64,000 nt of DNA. It comes from Winogradskyella ouciana (GTDB lineage: Bacteria > Bacteroidota > Bacteroidia > Flavobacteriales > Flavobacteriaceae). This document shows positions 55,224 through 64,000 of this stretch, in pieces. The notes under the pieces were generated by a model. The model was not told the origin of the DNA. It ran no database searches and worked only from the letters and a program-made list of their open reading frames with translations. The stretch spans positions 62,001-126,000 of the forward strand of contig NZ_WJYA01000002.1 of assembly GCF_009709615.1 (NCBI RefSeq), given 5' to 3'. The stretch's first letter is position 1. Every line of letters begins with the position of its first letter. The position numbers and the translations under genes were made by a program.

Positions 55224-55254
55224 TTGTTGAGAAACAACTATAATACTAACTTTA
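55224..55254 (+). promoter_or_regulatory. Candidate promoter for the 58-residue gene
   Basis: TTG at 55224-55226, 20 bases, then TAACTTTA at 55247-55254 (one base off TAnnTTTG), five bases before the ATG at 55259. The very short leader makes it a low-certainty call. Confidence 0.4.
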
Positions 55255-55258
55255 CAAC

Positions 55259-55435
55259 ATGAAAAAAGGAAATAAGCTACCAATTGGCATAGGTGTGGGA
55301 GTTGCTATAGGAACAGCAATTGGAGTTGCAACTGGTAATCTTGGATTATGGCTGGCAATAGGTGTTGCTATTGGTGCAGGTTTGGGTTCCGCCATGCAGG
55401 CTAAGGATACCAATGATAACGAAGATAACTCTTAA
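55259..55435 (+). CDS. 58-residue glycine-zipper membrane protein
   Basis: Reads MKKGNKLPIGIGVGVAIGTA, then IGVATGNLGLWLAIGVAIGA, then GLGSAMQAKDTNDNEDNS and stop. Two hydrophobic helices with GxxxG spacing and an acidic soluble tail. The basic start, membrane helices and clear stop make it a credible small gene below usual length limits. No family recognised; glycine-zipper helices suggest oligomerisation in the membrane. Confidence 0.7.
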   Translation: MKKGNKLPIGIGVGVAIGTAIGVATGNLGLWLAIGVAIGAGLGSAMQAKDTNDNEDNS

Positions 55436-55671
55436 GGTATTTGTACAGCTTTATTGAAACTTCCCTCAACACTTCGCTTCAAACTTTCAGTTTCAATAAT
55501 ATCTGCACAGTACATAAAGTTTATATATCATCTTGGAAACCAATCTTCATTAAATGACATAAACGTTATTCTTTAATGGTAATAAATGTAGTTTGCTTAC
55601 ATTAAAAAAAACTTTTTTTTGTTAAACGTTATTTAAATGTCTAGACAACCTATAATAATAACAATGAAATC

Positions 55672-56610
55672 ATGACATCTGCGACAGTCATAGGTTGTGG
55701 CATTATTGGCCTAACCACTGCGGTTAAACTGCAGGAAAGCGGATTTAAGGTTGCCATAGTAGCCAAAGAAGGTTTTGAGAATACCCTATCTAATAAAGTA
55801 GGTGCTATATGGTTTCCTTTTGAGATACAGCCAAAAGAAAAGGCCAATCGCTGGGCAACACTTGCTTACAGGGAATATCAAAAAGACATAACAAAGGATA
55901 ATGGAGTGACGTTTATTCCTTTTATAACTGCTTATAATGATGATAGTAATATGGATTGGATCCAACAGTTGCCCAAAGGATCTGTTAGAGAAGCATTGCC
56001 AAATGAGTTGCCAATAGGTATGGAAAAAGGATTGATGTCAACCGTTCCGTTAGCCGAACCACAATTGTATCTGCCTTATTTGTTTTCGCGTTTTAAACAT
56101 TCTGGAGGCATTTTTAAAAAAGGTGCTGTTTCAAGTCTAAAGGAAGCATCAACTTTAGACAGATTTGTGGTTAATTGTACAGGTTTGGGAGCTAGGCAAC
56201 TATGCAATGATGTGGACTTACTGCCAATGCGAGGCCAGATTTTACGTTGCCATAAGATGAATATACCGTCTTACGCAGATTCTACCCAAAAAGGGGCACT
56301 GAGCTATGTTATTAATCGTAGTGAAGACTGTGTTATAGGTGGTACAGACTACGATAACGACTGGAACACCAATGTAGAACCCAACGATACACGCTTAATT
56401 GTTGAACGTCTCTTAAATGGTGGTTCATCTCAAAACGCACCAGATATTATCGAAGAAATTGTCGGTTTAAGACCTAAAAGGCATGCCGTGCGTTTTGAAT
56501 TTGACATAAACTTCCCTAATGTTTTTCATAACTACGGCCATGGAGGTGCGGGATTTACCGTGGCTTGGGGCTGTGCTATTGAGGTTGTTGAGCAGGTAAA
56601 TAACCAATGA
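55672..56610 (+). CDS. FAD-dependent oxidoreductase, D-amino-acid-oxidase type
   Basis: 312 residues. FAD-binding VIGCGIIGLTTAVKLQESGF (6-25); ADP-side motif NKVGAIWFPF; substrate-pocket and C-terminal motifs VGLRPKRHAVRFE and NYGHGGAGFTVAWG, the classic DAAO GGxGxT-like ending. Likely oxidative deamination of D-amino acids, possibly from peptidoglycan or diet; substrate unproven. Codon at 55672 is ATG after an AT-rich leader. Confidence 0.88.
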   Translation: MTSATVIGCGIIGLTTAVKLQESGFKVAIVAKEGFENTLSNKVGAIWFPFEIQPKEKANRWATLAYREYQKDITKDNGVTFIPFITAYNDDSNMDWIQQLPKGSVREALPNELPIGMEKGLMSTVPLAEPQLYLPYLFSRFKHSGGIFKKGAVSSLKEASTLDRFVVNCTGLGARQLCNDVDLLPMRGQILRCHKMNIPSYADSTQKGALSYVINRSEDCVIGGTDYDNDWNTNVEPNDTRLIVERLLNGGSSQNAPDIIEEIVGLRPKRHAVRFEFDINFPNVFHNYGHGGAGFTVAWGCAIEVVEQVNNQ

Positions 56611-56676
56611 CCTAAGATACAATTTAACATCAAATTATTTCAAATTCTTTTACATAAAACTATTCCACTAATTAAC

Positions 56677-56684
56677 TACATTTG
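56677..56684 (+). promoter_or_regulatory. -7 element before ychF
   Basis: TACATTTG, a perfect TAnnTTTG, 20 bases upstream of the ychF ATG. No clear -33 TTG at the usual distance. Confidence 0.45.
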
Positions 56685-56704
56685 CACTCGAAAATTAAAA
56701 ATAC

Positions 56705-57799
56705 ATGAAAGCCGGAATAGTAGGATTACCAAACGTAGGAAAATCAACCTTATTCAATTGTTTATCTAATGCCAAAGCGCAAAGTGCCAACTTTCCGTTT
56801 TGTACCATTGAGCCTAATATTGGCGTGGTCAACGTGCCAGATCCAAGGTTGGCAAAATTAGAAGAATTGGTAAACCCTGAGAAGGTAGTACCTGCAACCG
56901 TAGAGATTGTAGATATTGCTGGTTTGGTAAAAGGAGCAAGTAAAGGTGAAGGTTTGGGTAATCAGTTCTTGGCGAATATTAGAGAAACGGATGCGATACT
57001 TCATGTGTTGCGTTGTTTTGATAATGATAATATTGTACATGTAGATGGTTCCATAGATCCTATACGTGATAAGGAAACCATTGATATGGAGCTGCAGCTT
57101 AAGGATTTGGAAACTGCAGAGAAAAAGCTGGACAAAGTCAAACGTGCCGCTAAAACTGGGAACAAGGAAGCGCAAGCTGAAGAAGCTGTTCTGCTTAAAA
57201 TAAAAGCAGGCTTAGAAGCTGGGATTTCAGTTAGAGCTTTAGAGTTTTCAGATGAAGATTATGTAGAGTATGTAAAGCCATTGCAGTTTATTACTGATAA
57301 ACCCGTAATGTACGTTTGCAACGTAGATGAAGGTGCTGCAACAACTGGCAACGCATATGTTGAGCAAGTTCGTGAAGCCGTTAAAGACGAAAATGCAGAA
57401 GTTTTGGTTTTAGCGGTTGGTACAGAAGCAGATATAAATGAGCTCGACGATTATGAAGAGCGCCAAATGTTCCTTGAAGACATTGGACTCGATGAACCTG
57501 GCTCTGCCAAGTTAATAAGATCTGCTTATAAATTATTGAATCAACAGACCTATTTTACGGCTGGCGTAAAAGAAGTAAGAGCTTGGACGGTTGCGATTGG
57601 TGCTACTGCACCACAGGCAGCAGGAGTCATTCACACTGATTTTGAAAAAGGCTTTATTAGAGCAGAGGTGATTGCTTACAATGACTATGTGTCTTATGGA
57701 AGTGAAGCCAAAGTAAAGGAAGCTGGTAAAATGCGTGTGGAAGGAAAAAACTACATCGTTAAGGATGGAGATGTAATGCATTTCCTTTTCAACGTCTAG
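56705..57799 (+). CDS. ychF: Redox-regulated ATPase / Obg-like YchF (OLA1)
   Basis: 364 residues. P-loop [20 protein letters not shown] (7-26), switch region [20 protein letters not shown], a NVDEGAA motif in place of the NKxD of true GTPases, and a C-terminal TGS-like domain ([12 protein letters not shown] ... DYVSYG). YchF prefers ATP and associates with ribosomes and oxidative-stress responses. Typical length. Confidence 0.97.
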   Translation: MKAGIVGLPNVGKSTLFNCLSNAKAQSANFPFCTIEPNIGVVNVPDPRLAKLEELVNPEKVVPATVEIVDIAGLVKGASKGEGLGNQFLANIRETDAILHVLRCFDNDNIVHVDGSIDPIRDKETIDMELQLKDLETAEKKLDKVKRAAKTGNKEAQAEEAVLLKIKAGLEAGISVRALEFSDEDYVEYVKPLQFITDKPVMYVCNVDEGAATTGNAYVEQVREAVKDENAEVLVLAVGTEADINELDDYEERQMFLEDIGLDEPGSAKLIRSAYKLLNQQTYFTAGVKEVRAWTVAIGATAPQAAGVIHTDFEKGFIRAEVIAYNDYVSYGSEAKVKEAGKMRVEGKNYIVKDGDVMHFLFNV

Positions 57800-57866
57800 A
57801 TTGATGTTTAGTTGTTTCAATTAGTTAGATTGTTAGGTTCTGGGGAATAAACCTTAATACTTTTTT

Positions 57867-58334
57867 ATGCCAACAATTGAAATCAAAACGTTAATTAAAG
57901 CAGACTTAAAAACCTGTTTTGATTTATCTCGCAATATTGATTTCCATCAACAATCTTTAAAACATTCAAAAGAAAAAGCAATTGCAGGTAAAACATCTGG
58001 TTTAATTGAACTTGGTGAATCAGTAACTTGGGAAGCTACTCATTTTGGAATTAAGCAACGTTTAACTTCAAAGATCACTGATTTTCAGAGCCCTAATTAT
58101 TTTGTGGACGAAATGGTTTCAGGATCTTTCAAATCATTTAGGCATGAACACATATTCACTAATTTAGGAAATAATAAAACTGAAATGATAGACAAGTTTC
58201 ATTTTAAATCGCCATTTGGTATTTTGGGTAAGGTTGCAGAAGCCCTATTTTTGAGTCGATATATGACTAATTTGTTAATCACTAGAAACACACTTTTAAA
58301 ACAAAAAGCTGAAGAATTGTCTGGCAATGAATAA
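57867..58334 (+). CDS. SRPBCC-superfamily (START-like) ligand-binding protein
   Basis: 155 residues. The beta-alpha-beta start [20 protein letters not shown] and the later [17 protein letters not shown] plus [14 protein letters not shown] ... [16 protein letters not shown] follow the SRPBCC pattern of polyketide-cyclase or CDP-inhibitor-like proteins. Hydrophobic-ligand binding is expected; no ligand can be named. Stands alone between ychF and parE. Confidence 0.88.
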   Translation: MPTIEIKTLIKADLKTCFDLSRNIDFHQQSLKHSKEKAIAGKTSGLIELGESVTWEATHFGIKQRLTSKITDFQSPNYFVDEMVSGSFKSFRHEHIFTNLGNNKTEMIDKFHFKSPFGILGKVAEALFLSRYMTNLLITRNTLLKQKAEELSGNE

Positions 58335-58453
58335 AAAGTCAATGTTCTCAACAATATTGGGCTTTTATTGTTAATTACTTTACACCAACCATATTTCATT
58401 TTTTAAGCTATAGTCTTATATTAGCGTTCTATCAAAAATTTCGTCCTAATTCT

Positions 58454-60313
58454 ATGGCAGAACAGACTAACTATACTGAAGATAACATACGCTCACTCGA
58501 TTGGAAGGAACACATCCGAATGCGTCCTGGTATGTATATCGGAAAATTAGGTGATGGTTCTTCACCAGATGATGGTATTTATATTCTCCTTAAAGAAGTT
58601 CTCGATAACTCTATCGATGAGTTTGTAATGGGAGCTGGTAAAACCATTGAAATCTCAATACAAGGAGAACGTGTCATTGTGCGCGATTATGGTCGTGGTA
58701 TTCCGCTTGGTAAGGTGGTCGATGTAGTATCTAAAATGAATACTGGTGGTAAGTACGATTCCAAAGCCTTTAAAAAATCTGTCGGGTTGAATGGTGTCGG
58801 TACCAAAGCGGTTAATGCGTTATCCACTTATTTTAGGGTAGAATCTACACGAGATGGGAAATCTGCTTCAGCAGAGTTTGAATTGGGAGAGCTAAGAGAC
58901 GAAGAGTTTTTAGATGATACGTCTCGTAGAAAAGGAACTAAGGTGACATTTGTTCCGGATGATAGCATTTTTAAAAATTACAAATACCGAAATGAGTACG
59001 TTATAAAAATGCTGAAGAACTATGTGTATCTCAATCCTGGGTTAACCATAGTTTTTAATGGAGAGAAGTACTATAGTGAGAATGGACTAAAAGACCTCTT
59101 GTCTGAAAATATAAATGAATCTGATTTGCTCTATCCAATAATTCACCTTCGAGGTGATGATATTGAAGTGGCTTTAACTCATAGTAAAACGCAGTACAGT
59201 GAAGAATATCATTCGTTTGTTAACGGACAAAACACAACTCAGGGTGGTACACATTTAGCAGCTTTTCGCGAAGCGCTTGTTAAAACCATTAGAGAGTTTT
59301 TCGGTAAGAACTATGACGCTTCCGATGTTAGGAAATCTGTCGTTACGGCTATTGCCATAAAAGTAATGGAACCTGTTTTTGAAAGTCAGACAAAAACAAA
59401 ACTAGGCTCTACAGATATGGGTGGAGACTTACCTACGGTAAGAACTTATATCAATGACTTTGTTAAAACCAATCTCGATAATTTTTTACATAAGAATCCT
59501 GATACTGCTGAAAAGATTCAGCGTAAGATTCTTCAGGCAGAACGGGAAAGAAAGGAATTGTCCGGTATTAGAAAGTTGGCAAAAGAGCGTGCTAAAAAAG
59601 CAAGTCTTCACAATAAAAAATTGCGCGATTGCCGTGTTCACTTTGGTGATACTAAAAATGAAAGAAATCTAGAAACCACGTTGTTTATTACAGAGGGAGA
59701 TTCTGCTTCTGGTAGTATTACAAAATCAAGGGATGTCAATACCCAAGCCGTTTTTAGCCTTAAAGGGAAGCCCTTAAACTGTTATGGCTTAAGTAAAAAG
59801 ATTGTTTATGAGAATGAAGAATTTAATCTCTTACAAGCGGCTTTAAATATTGAAGAATCTTTAGAGGACTTAAGGTACAATAATGTAGTAATAGCAACTG
59901 ATGCCGACGTTGATGGTATGCATATTCGTTTGTTGCTTATTACCTTCTTTTTACAATTTTTTCCTGAGGTGATCAAAGAAGGTCATTTGTACATTTTGCA
60001 AACACCATTGTTTAGAGTTAGAAACAAGAAAGAAACAATATATTGTTATTCTGAAGAAGAGCGTGTTGAAGCCATAGAGAAACTAAAGCCGAAACCAGAA
60101 ATAACGAGATTTAAAGGTTTGGGTGAAATTTCTCCTGATGAGTTCAAACACTTTATTGGTGACGATATAAGGTTAGATCCTGTAATGTTAGATAAAGAAA
60201 TGTCTATCGAAGAGTTATTGTCCTTTTATATGGGAAAAAACACACCATCTAGACAAGAATTCATAATCGAAAACCTCAAGGTAGAACTTGATGTGGTTGA
60301 GGATACGGTATGA
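58454..60313 (+). CDS. parE: DNA topoisomerase IV subunit B
   Basis: ATPase subunit of a type IIA topoisomerase that decatenates chromosomes. 619 residues. GHKL ATP site: [11 protein letters not shown] (about 50-60), [23 protein letters not shown]. Toprim motifs: TEGDSASGS (about 416-424) and [10 protein letters not shown] (about 485-494). Shorter than GyrB and lacking the GyrB insertion, so ParE is preferred. Overlaps the next gene by four bases (ATGA). Confidence 0.95.
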   Translation: MAEQTNYTEDNIRSLDWKEHIRMRPGMYIGKLGDGSSPDDGIYILLKEVLDNSIDEFVMGAGKTIEISIQGERVIVRDYGRGIPLGKVVDVVSKMNTGGKYDSKAFKKSVGLNGVGTKAVNALSTYFRVESTRDGKSASAEFELGELRDEEFLDDTSRRKGTKVTFVPDDSIFKNYKYRNEYVIKMLKNYVYLNPGLTIVFNGEKYYSENGLKDLLSENINESDLLYPIIHLRGDDIEVALTHSKTQYSEEYHSFVNGQNTTQGGTHLAAFREALVKTIREFFGKNYDASDVRKSVVTAIAIKVMEPVFESQTKTKLGSTDMGGDLPTVRTYINDFVKTNLDNFLHKNPDTAEKIQRKILQAERERKELSGIRKLAKERAKKASLHNKKLRDCRVHFGDTKNERNLETTLFITEGDSASGSITKSRDVNTQAVFSLKGKPLNCYGLSKKIVYENEEFNLLQAALNIEESLEDLRYNNVVIATDADVDGMHIRLLLITFFLQFFPEVIKEGHLYILQTPLFRVRNKKETIYCYSEEERVEAIEKLKPKPEITRFKGLGEISPDEFKHFIGDDIRLDPVMLDKEMSIEELLSFYMGKNTPSRQEFIIENLKVELDVVEDTV

Positions 60314-60783
60314 GAACTGACAATAGAAAAGTAAAAAATACAGTTGTTTCAATATATTTTATATTGATAGTTTTTGCAATATTGTTTCTAACGGTGTTTA
60401 AATCCCTTGATTTTTTAAAGGATGAAATATTCTTTGTGCTCATAGGGTTATTTATAGTTTTGGTAGTTTTTCATTCCATTGCAGGTTATTTTGAATACGA
60501 TAGCGATGGGAGTAAAATAATTGTACTCAATAAAGGATTACTTTTGACGGAATACATCAATTATAGGGAGCGAAAGCTAGAATTTGACCGTTCTGAACTA
60601 GCGGGTTATAAAATAAAAAACTTCATTATTTATAAATCTCTGGTATTACTTGTAAAAAAATCTAATGGTAAATCCATTAAAGAACGGTTTAATGTAACCC
60701 TTGTAAAAAAAAGAAAATTAAAGTATGTGAAGCAGTCACTTAGAAAAAACTTAAAAGAAAACCTAAAGCGAAAACAAGGATAG
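60310..60783 (+). CDS. Two-span membrane protein between parE and parC
   Basis: 157 residues: two membrane helices (about 12-29 and 37-57) then a small, very basic beta-type domain ([18 protein letters not shown] ... LKRKQG), which looks PH-like. It overlaps parE by four bases and its stop directly abuts the parC ATG, so it must be co-translated with topoisomerase IV. No family recognised; the basic soluble part could touch DNA or lipid (speculative). Confidence 0.78.
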   Translation: MRTDNRKVKNTVVSIYFILIVFAILFLTVFKSLDFLKDEIFFVLIGLFIVLVVFHSIAGYFEYDSDGSKIIVLNKGLLLTEYINYRERKLEFDRSELAGYKIKNFIIYKSLVLLVKKSNGKSIKERFNVTLVKKRKLKYVKQSLRKNLKENLKRKQG

Positions 60784-63465
60784 ATGGCAGAAGAACATGA
60801 CGAATTGTTAAATGAAGATAATAGTAACCAGGAGACGATTACCAAGGTTACCGGAATGTACAAAGATTGGTTTTTGGATTACGCCTCTTATGTAATTTTA
60901 GAGCGTGCTGTACCAGCCATAGAAGATGGCTTTAAGCCTGTGCAACGACGTATAATGCACTCCATGAAAGATTTGGACGACGGTCGTTATAATAAAGTGG
61001 CTAATATTGTTGGTCATACCATGCAGTACCATCCACATGGTGATGCCAGTATAGCAGATGCCATGGTGCAGATAGGCCAAAAAGATTTATTGATAGATAC
61101 CCAAGGAAACTGGGGAAATATTCTCACGGGTGATAGGGCTGCAGCTTCGCGTTATATCGAAGCAAGGCTGTCTAAGTTTGCCCTTGATGTGGTTTATAAT
61201 CCAAAAATAACAGAATGGCAGGCCTCTTATGATGGAAGACGTAAGGAGCCTATCAACCTACCAGTGATGTTTCCTTTGCTCTTGGCGCAAGGAGGAGAAG
61301 GAATTGCTGTAGGCTTATCAACCAAGATTTTGCCACATAACTTTATAGAGCTCATTGATGCGTCTATTAAACATTTAAAAGGAAAACGCTTTACTATATT
61401 ACCAGACTTTCCAACTGCAGGTATTGCAGACATTACCAATTATAATGATGGTTTGCGTGGCGGAAAAGTAAGGGTGAGAGCAAAAATTGCCCAGCACGAT
61501 AAAAATACTTTAGCAATTACAGAGATTCCGTTTGGCACAACCACATCATCGTTGATAGACTCTATCTTAAAAGCTAATGATAAGGGTAAGATTAAAATAA
61601 AAAAGATAGAGGATAATACTGCTGCAGAAGTAGAAATATTAGTTCACTTGCCTTCAGGATTGTCGCCAGATAAAACTATTGACGCCTTATACGCCTTTAC
61701 AAATTGTGAAACCTCAATTTCGCCACTGGGCTGTGTTATTGAAGATAACAAGCCTTATTTTGTTGGTGTAACGGAAATGCTACGTCGTTCTACTGATAAT
61801 ACGGTTCAGCTTTTAAAGCAAGAGCTAGAAATTAAATTAGGTGAATTTGAAGAACAATGGCACTTCGCCTCACTAGAGCGTATTTTTATTGAAAACAGAA
61901 TTTACCGCGATATTGAAGAGGAAGAGACTTGGGAAGGGGTTATCAGTGCTATAGATAAAGGGCTTCAGCCATATATTAAACACTTAAAGCGCAAGGTTAC
62001 TGAGGAAGATATCGTAAGGTTAACCGAAATTAGAATTAAGCGTATATCCAAGTTTGATATTGATAAAGCGCAGCAAAAAATTGATGCTTTAGAAGATCAG
62101 ATTGCTGAAATGAAGCATCATTTGGCAAATCTTATCGATTATTCTATAGCGTATTTTGAAAGATTAAAGAAAGATTACGGTGAAGGCAAGGAGCGTAAAA
62201 CCGAATTGCGTGTCTTTGATGATGTTGATGCTACTAAGGTTGTAATTAGAAACACAAAGCTTTATGTCAATAGAGAAGAAGGTTTTGTTGGTACCTCATT
62301 GCGTAGAGATGAATATGTTTGTGATTGTAGCGATATTGATGATATTATTGTCTTTACACAAGAGGGAAAGATGATGGTGACCAAAGTAGATTCTAAAACC
62401 TTCATTGGTAAAAATATTATCCATGTTGCTGTATTTAAGAAAAAAGACAAGCGTACCATTTACAATATGATTTATCGTGATGGCAAAAAAGGGCCTTCGT
62501 ATGTCAAACGCTTTGCGGTTACTAGTATGACAAGGGATAGAGAATACGACCTAACCAACGGTAATAAAGGTTCTCTGGTATGGTACTTCTCTGCAAATCC
62601 TAATGGAGAGGCCGAAGTCGTTACCGTTTTATTGCGCCAGGTCGGAAGCATTAAAAAACTAAAATGGGACTTAGACTTTGCTGATATCCTTATAAAAGGA
62701 CGTTCGTCTAAAGGTAATTTGGTAACCAAACATTCAGTAAAGCGTGTAGAGCTAAAGGAGAAAGGTGTTTCTACGCTCAAGCCTCGTAAAATTTGGTTTG
62801 ATGATGCTGTACAGCGCCTCAATGTAGATGAAAGAGGTGAGCTCATTGGCGAGTTTAGAGGCGAAGACCGTTTATTGGTCATTACACAATCTGGAATTGC
62901 GAAAACGATTATACCAGAATTGACGACTCACTTTGATAGTGATATGATAGTGTTAGAAAAATGGGTGCCTAAAAAACCGATTTCAGCTATCTATTACGAT
63001 GGTGAAAAAGAACGTTACTACGTTAAGCGCTTTTTAATAGAACAAGAAGGTAAAGAGGAATCCTTTATTTCTGATCATCAGGATTCGCGTTTAGAATTGG
63101 TTTTTACGGATTGGAGACCAATGGCAGAGGTTGAGTTTACAAAAGAACGTGGCAAAGACCGAAAACCTAATATGGAAGTCAACCTTGAAGAATTTATTGC
63201 TATAAAAGGCATTACTGCACTTGGAAATCAATTAACTAAAGACAAGGTGAACCAAATAAATAGGTTGGCTCCGTTGCCTTACGAAGCACCAGAAGAAGTA
63301 CATGCAGATGAACTCGAAGTTGTTGACGAGGAAACAGTTTCAGTAGACTTAGAGGTTACCAACACTTCTAAAAACACGGAAAAACCTAAGGAAAGTCTTT
63401 CTTCAAAAGATGATGAAGGTAAGGGTCCTGATATTGACGATAAAGGCCAAGCGACATTGTTTTAA
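60784..63465 (+). CDS. parC: DNA topoisomerase IV subunit A
   Basis: Breakage-reunion subunit of topoisomerase IV. 893 residues. Winged-helix region DGFKPVQRRIMHSM (about 47-60), with the catalytic Tyr in ASRYIEARLSKFA (near residue 123). Coiled coil about 420-460 and a C-terminal beta-pinwheel-type region to about 830. The last 50 residues are acidic and disordered, ending in KGQATLF. Operon parE-x-parC. Confidence 0.95.
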   Translation: MAEEHDELLNEDNSNQETITKVTGMYKDWFLDYASYVILERAVPAIEDGFKPVQRRIMHSMKDLDDGRYNKVANIVGHTMQYHPHGDASIADAMVQIGQKDLLIDTQGNWGNILTGDRAAASRYIEARLSKFALDVVYNPKITEWQASYDGRRKEPINLPVMFPLLLAQGGEGIAVGLSTKILPHNFIELIDASIKHLKGKRFTILPDFPTAGIADITNYNDGLRGGKVRVRAKIAQHDKNTLAITEIPFGTTTSSLIDSILKANDKGKIKIKKIEDNTAAEVEILVHLPSGLSPDKTIDALYAFTNCETSISPLGCVIEDNKPYFVGVTEMLRRSTDNTVQLLKQELEIKLGEFEEQWHFASLERIFIENRIYRDIEEEETWEGVISAIDKGLQPYIKHLKRKVTEEDIVRLTEIRIKRISKFDIDKAQQKIDALEDQIAEMKHHLANLIDYSIAYFERLKKDYGEGKERKTELRVFDDVDATKVVIRNTKLYVNREEGFVGTSLRRDEYVCDCSDIDDIIVFTQEGKMMVTKVDSKTFIGKNIIHVAVFKKKDKRTIYNMIYRDGKKGPSYVKRFAVTSMTRDREYDLTNGNKGSLVWYFSANPNGEAEVVTVLLRQVGSIKKLKWDLDFADILIKGRSSKGNLVTKHSVKRVELKEKGVSTLKPRKIWFDDAVQRLNVDERGELIGEFRGEDRLLVITQSGIAKTIIPELTTHFDSDMIVLEKWVPKKPISAIYYDGEKERYYVKRFLIEQEGKEESFISDHQDSRLELVFTDWRPMAEVEFTKERGKDRKPNMEVNLEEFIAIKGITALGNQLTKDKVNQINRLAPLPYEAPEEVHADELEVVDEETVSVDLEVTNTSKNTEKPKESLSSKDDEGKGPDIDDKGQATLF

Positions 63466-63467
63466 AC

Positions 63468-64000
63468 TCAAGTTTTCTTTTTAACCGTTTTAAAGTTTAG
63501 GAATTCTACAAAAAGTGAGAAGGCAATTGCAAAATAAAGGTAGCCTTTTGGTATGGCGCCTACTGAGTTTCCAAAGAATTCTGTGTGCGATAAGTGTGCC
63601 GCTTCGGTAATTAACATAAAGCCGATGAGAATTAGAAATGCCAAACCAAGAACCTGCATACTTGGATTGCGATCAATAAACTTACGTATTGGGTTGGCAA
63701 AACCAATCATCACTGCAATAGAAATCATCACAGCAATTATCATTAATACAAGGGTATAGTTATGGTTTGGGTGTAAACCATTGGTCATACCTACGGCCGT
63801 AAGAATAGAGTCGACTGAGAAAATAAAGTCAATAATTAGTATTTGAGTAATGGCTTGATTTAAAGACTTTATGACCTTAGACTTTACGGCTTTTTCATCA
63901 TGAGCTGGCGTCTCAACTTTTTCACGTATTTCCTTTGTGCTCTTATAGATAAGAAATAACCCACCAGCAAATAGTATAATGGCTTGCCAGCTTATTGATA
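63468..64000 (-). CDS. TerC-family integral membrane protein (5' part outside window)
   Basis: Coding continues without stop from 63468 to the window edge (at least 177 codons). Visible: a membrane helix at the edge (AIILFAGGLFLIYKSTKEI), a charged cytosolic loop (KVETPAHDEKAVKSKV), then the TerC hallmark IIDFIFSVDSILTAVGMTNG and three more helices to FLNFKTVKKKT. TerC proteins are implicated in tellurite resistance and manganese or metal homeostasis at the membrane. Convergent with parC, two bases apart. Confidence 0.92.
   Translation of the reverse strand, partial: SISWQAIILFAGGLFLIYKSTKEIREKVETPAHDEKAVKSKVIKSLNQAITQILIIDFIFSVDSILTAVGMTNGLHPNHNYTLVLMIIAVMISIAVMIGFANPIRKFIDRNPSMQVLGLAFLILIGFMLITEAAHLSHTEFFGNSVGAIPKGYLYFAIAFSLFVEFLNFKTVKKKT

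Noticed and set aside
57800..57866. Possible further 7-bp repeat array in the ychF-SRPBCC gap
   Set aside because: The region is GTT/TTAG-rich, but the period is not consistent and there is no inverted partner.
63468..64000. Tellurite-resistance island suggested by TerC near coiled-coil and AAA genes
   Set aside because: TerC is 30 kb from the cassette, stands next to parC and has no TerD, TerB or other ter genes beside it; TerC homologues are widespread housekeeping genes.

Overview
The window looks like chromosomal DNA of a marine-type member of the Flavobacteriaceae (Bacteroidota). Reasons: AT-rich sequence; a type IX secretion C-terminal sorting domain; a TonB-dependent receptor and a DUF5916-type barrel; paired flavobacterial small membrane and lipoprotein families; start sites with little Shine-Dalgarno sequence; and promoters of the TTG-N19/20-TAnnTTTG kind. 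Genus cannot be fixed from sequence alone. No rRNA, tRNA, CRISPR array or integrase gene was seen, and no gene-free stretch exceeds 300 bases.

Layout. 1-12.3 kb is core: rsmE, a PpiC foldase, a small membrane protein and tsaD run leftward; tamB, pfkA, gapA, an N-acetylglucosamine-kinase-like gene and an M24 peptidase run rightward. 12.3-17 kb (leftward) has two paralogous secreted proteins, an MFS transporter and an acyl-CoA carboxylase carboxyltransferase. 17.1-21.2 kb (rightward) has a redox-stress-like set (FMN reductase, GNAT, MarR, pirin) and then a small membrane protein with ettA. 22.6-33.0 kb is the most unusual part: eight co-directional genes (A coiled coil, B unknown, C classic-AAA-like ATPase, D Nudix hydrolase, E unknown, F and G membrane proteins, H unknown) whose junctions are packed with at least three kinds of dispersed repeat. 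33.6-38.4 kb has hutG and hutI around a duplicated membrane-anchored coiled-coil gene. 38.5-41.4 kb has a T9SS-sorted FG-GAP protein and fumC. 41.4-42.4 kb is a small decayed accessory patch. 42.4-49.8 kb has a LolD-like ATPase, a DUF5916-like barrel and a metal-type TonB receptor with satellite genes. 50-54.1 kb has DUF937, serA, serC and an acyl-CoA reductase. 54.2-64 kb has ferredoxin, small lipoprotein and membrane genes, a D-amino-acid-oxidase-like gene, ychF, parE-x-parC and the 3' part of a TerC gene.

Two candidates for undescribed biology stand out. First, the eight-gene A-H cassette: a katanin/Vps4-like AAA ATPase with an altered Walker B, a long coiled-coil partner and two multi-pass membrane proteins, which suggests a membrane-associated remodelling machine of unknown purpose. 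Second, three elements inside that cassette are built of degenerate 7-bp tandem repeats in inverted orientation. Two of them enclose a four-helix-bundle (S23/Avd-like) gene and one is empty; each element has its own heptamer family. This looks like a small mobile or domesticated element in which the S23 protein and the heptamer arrays belong together.
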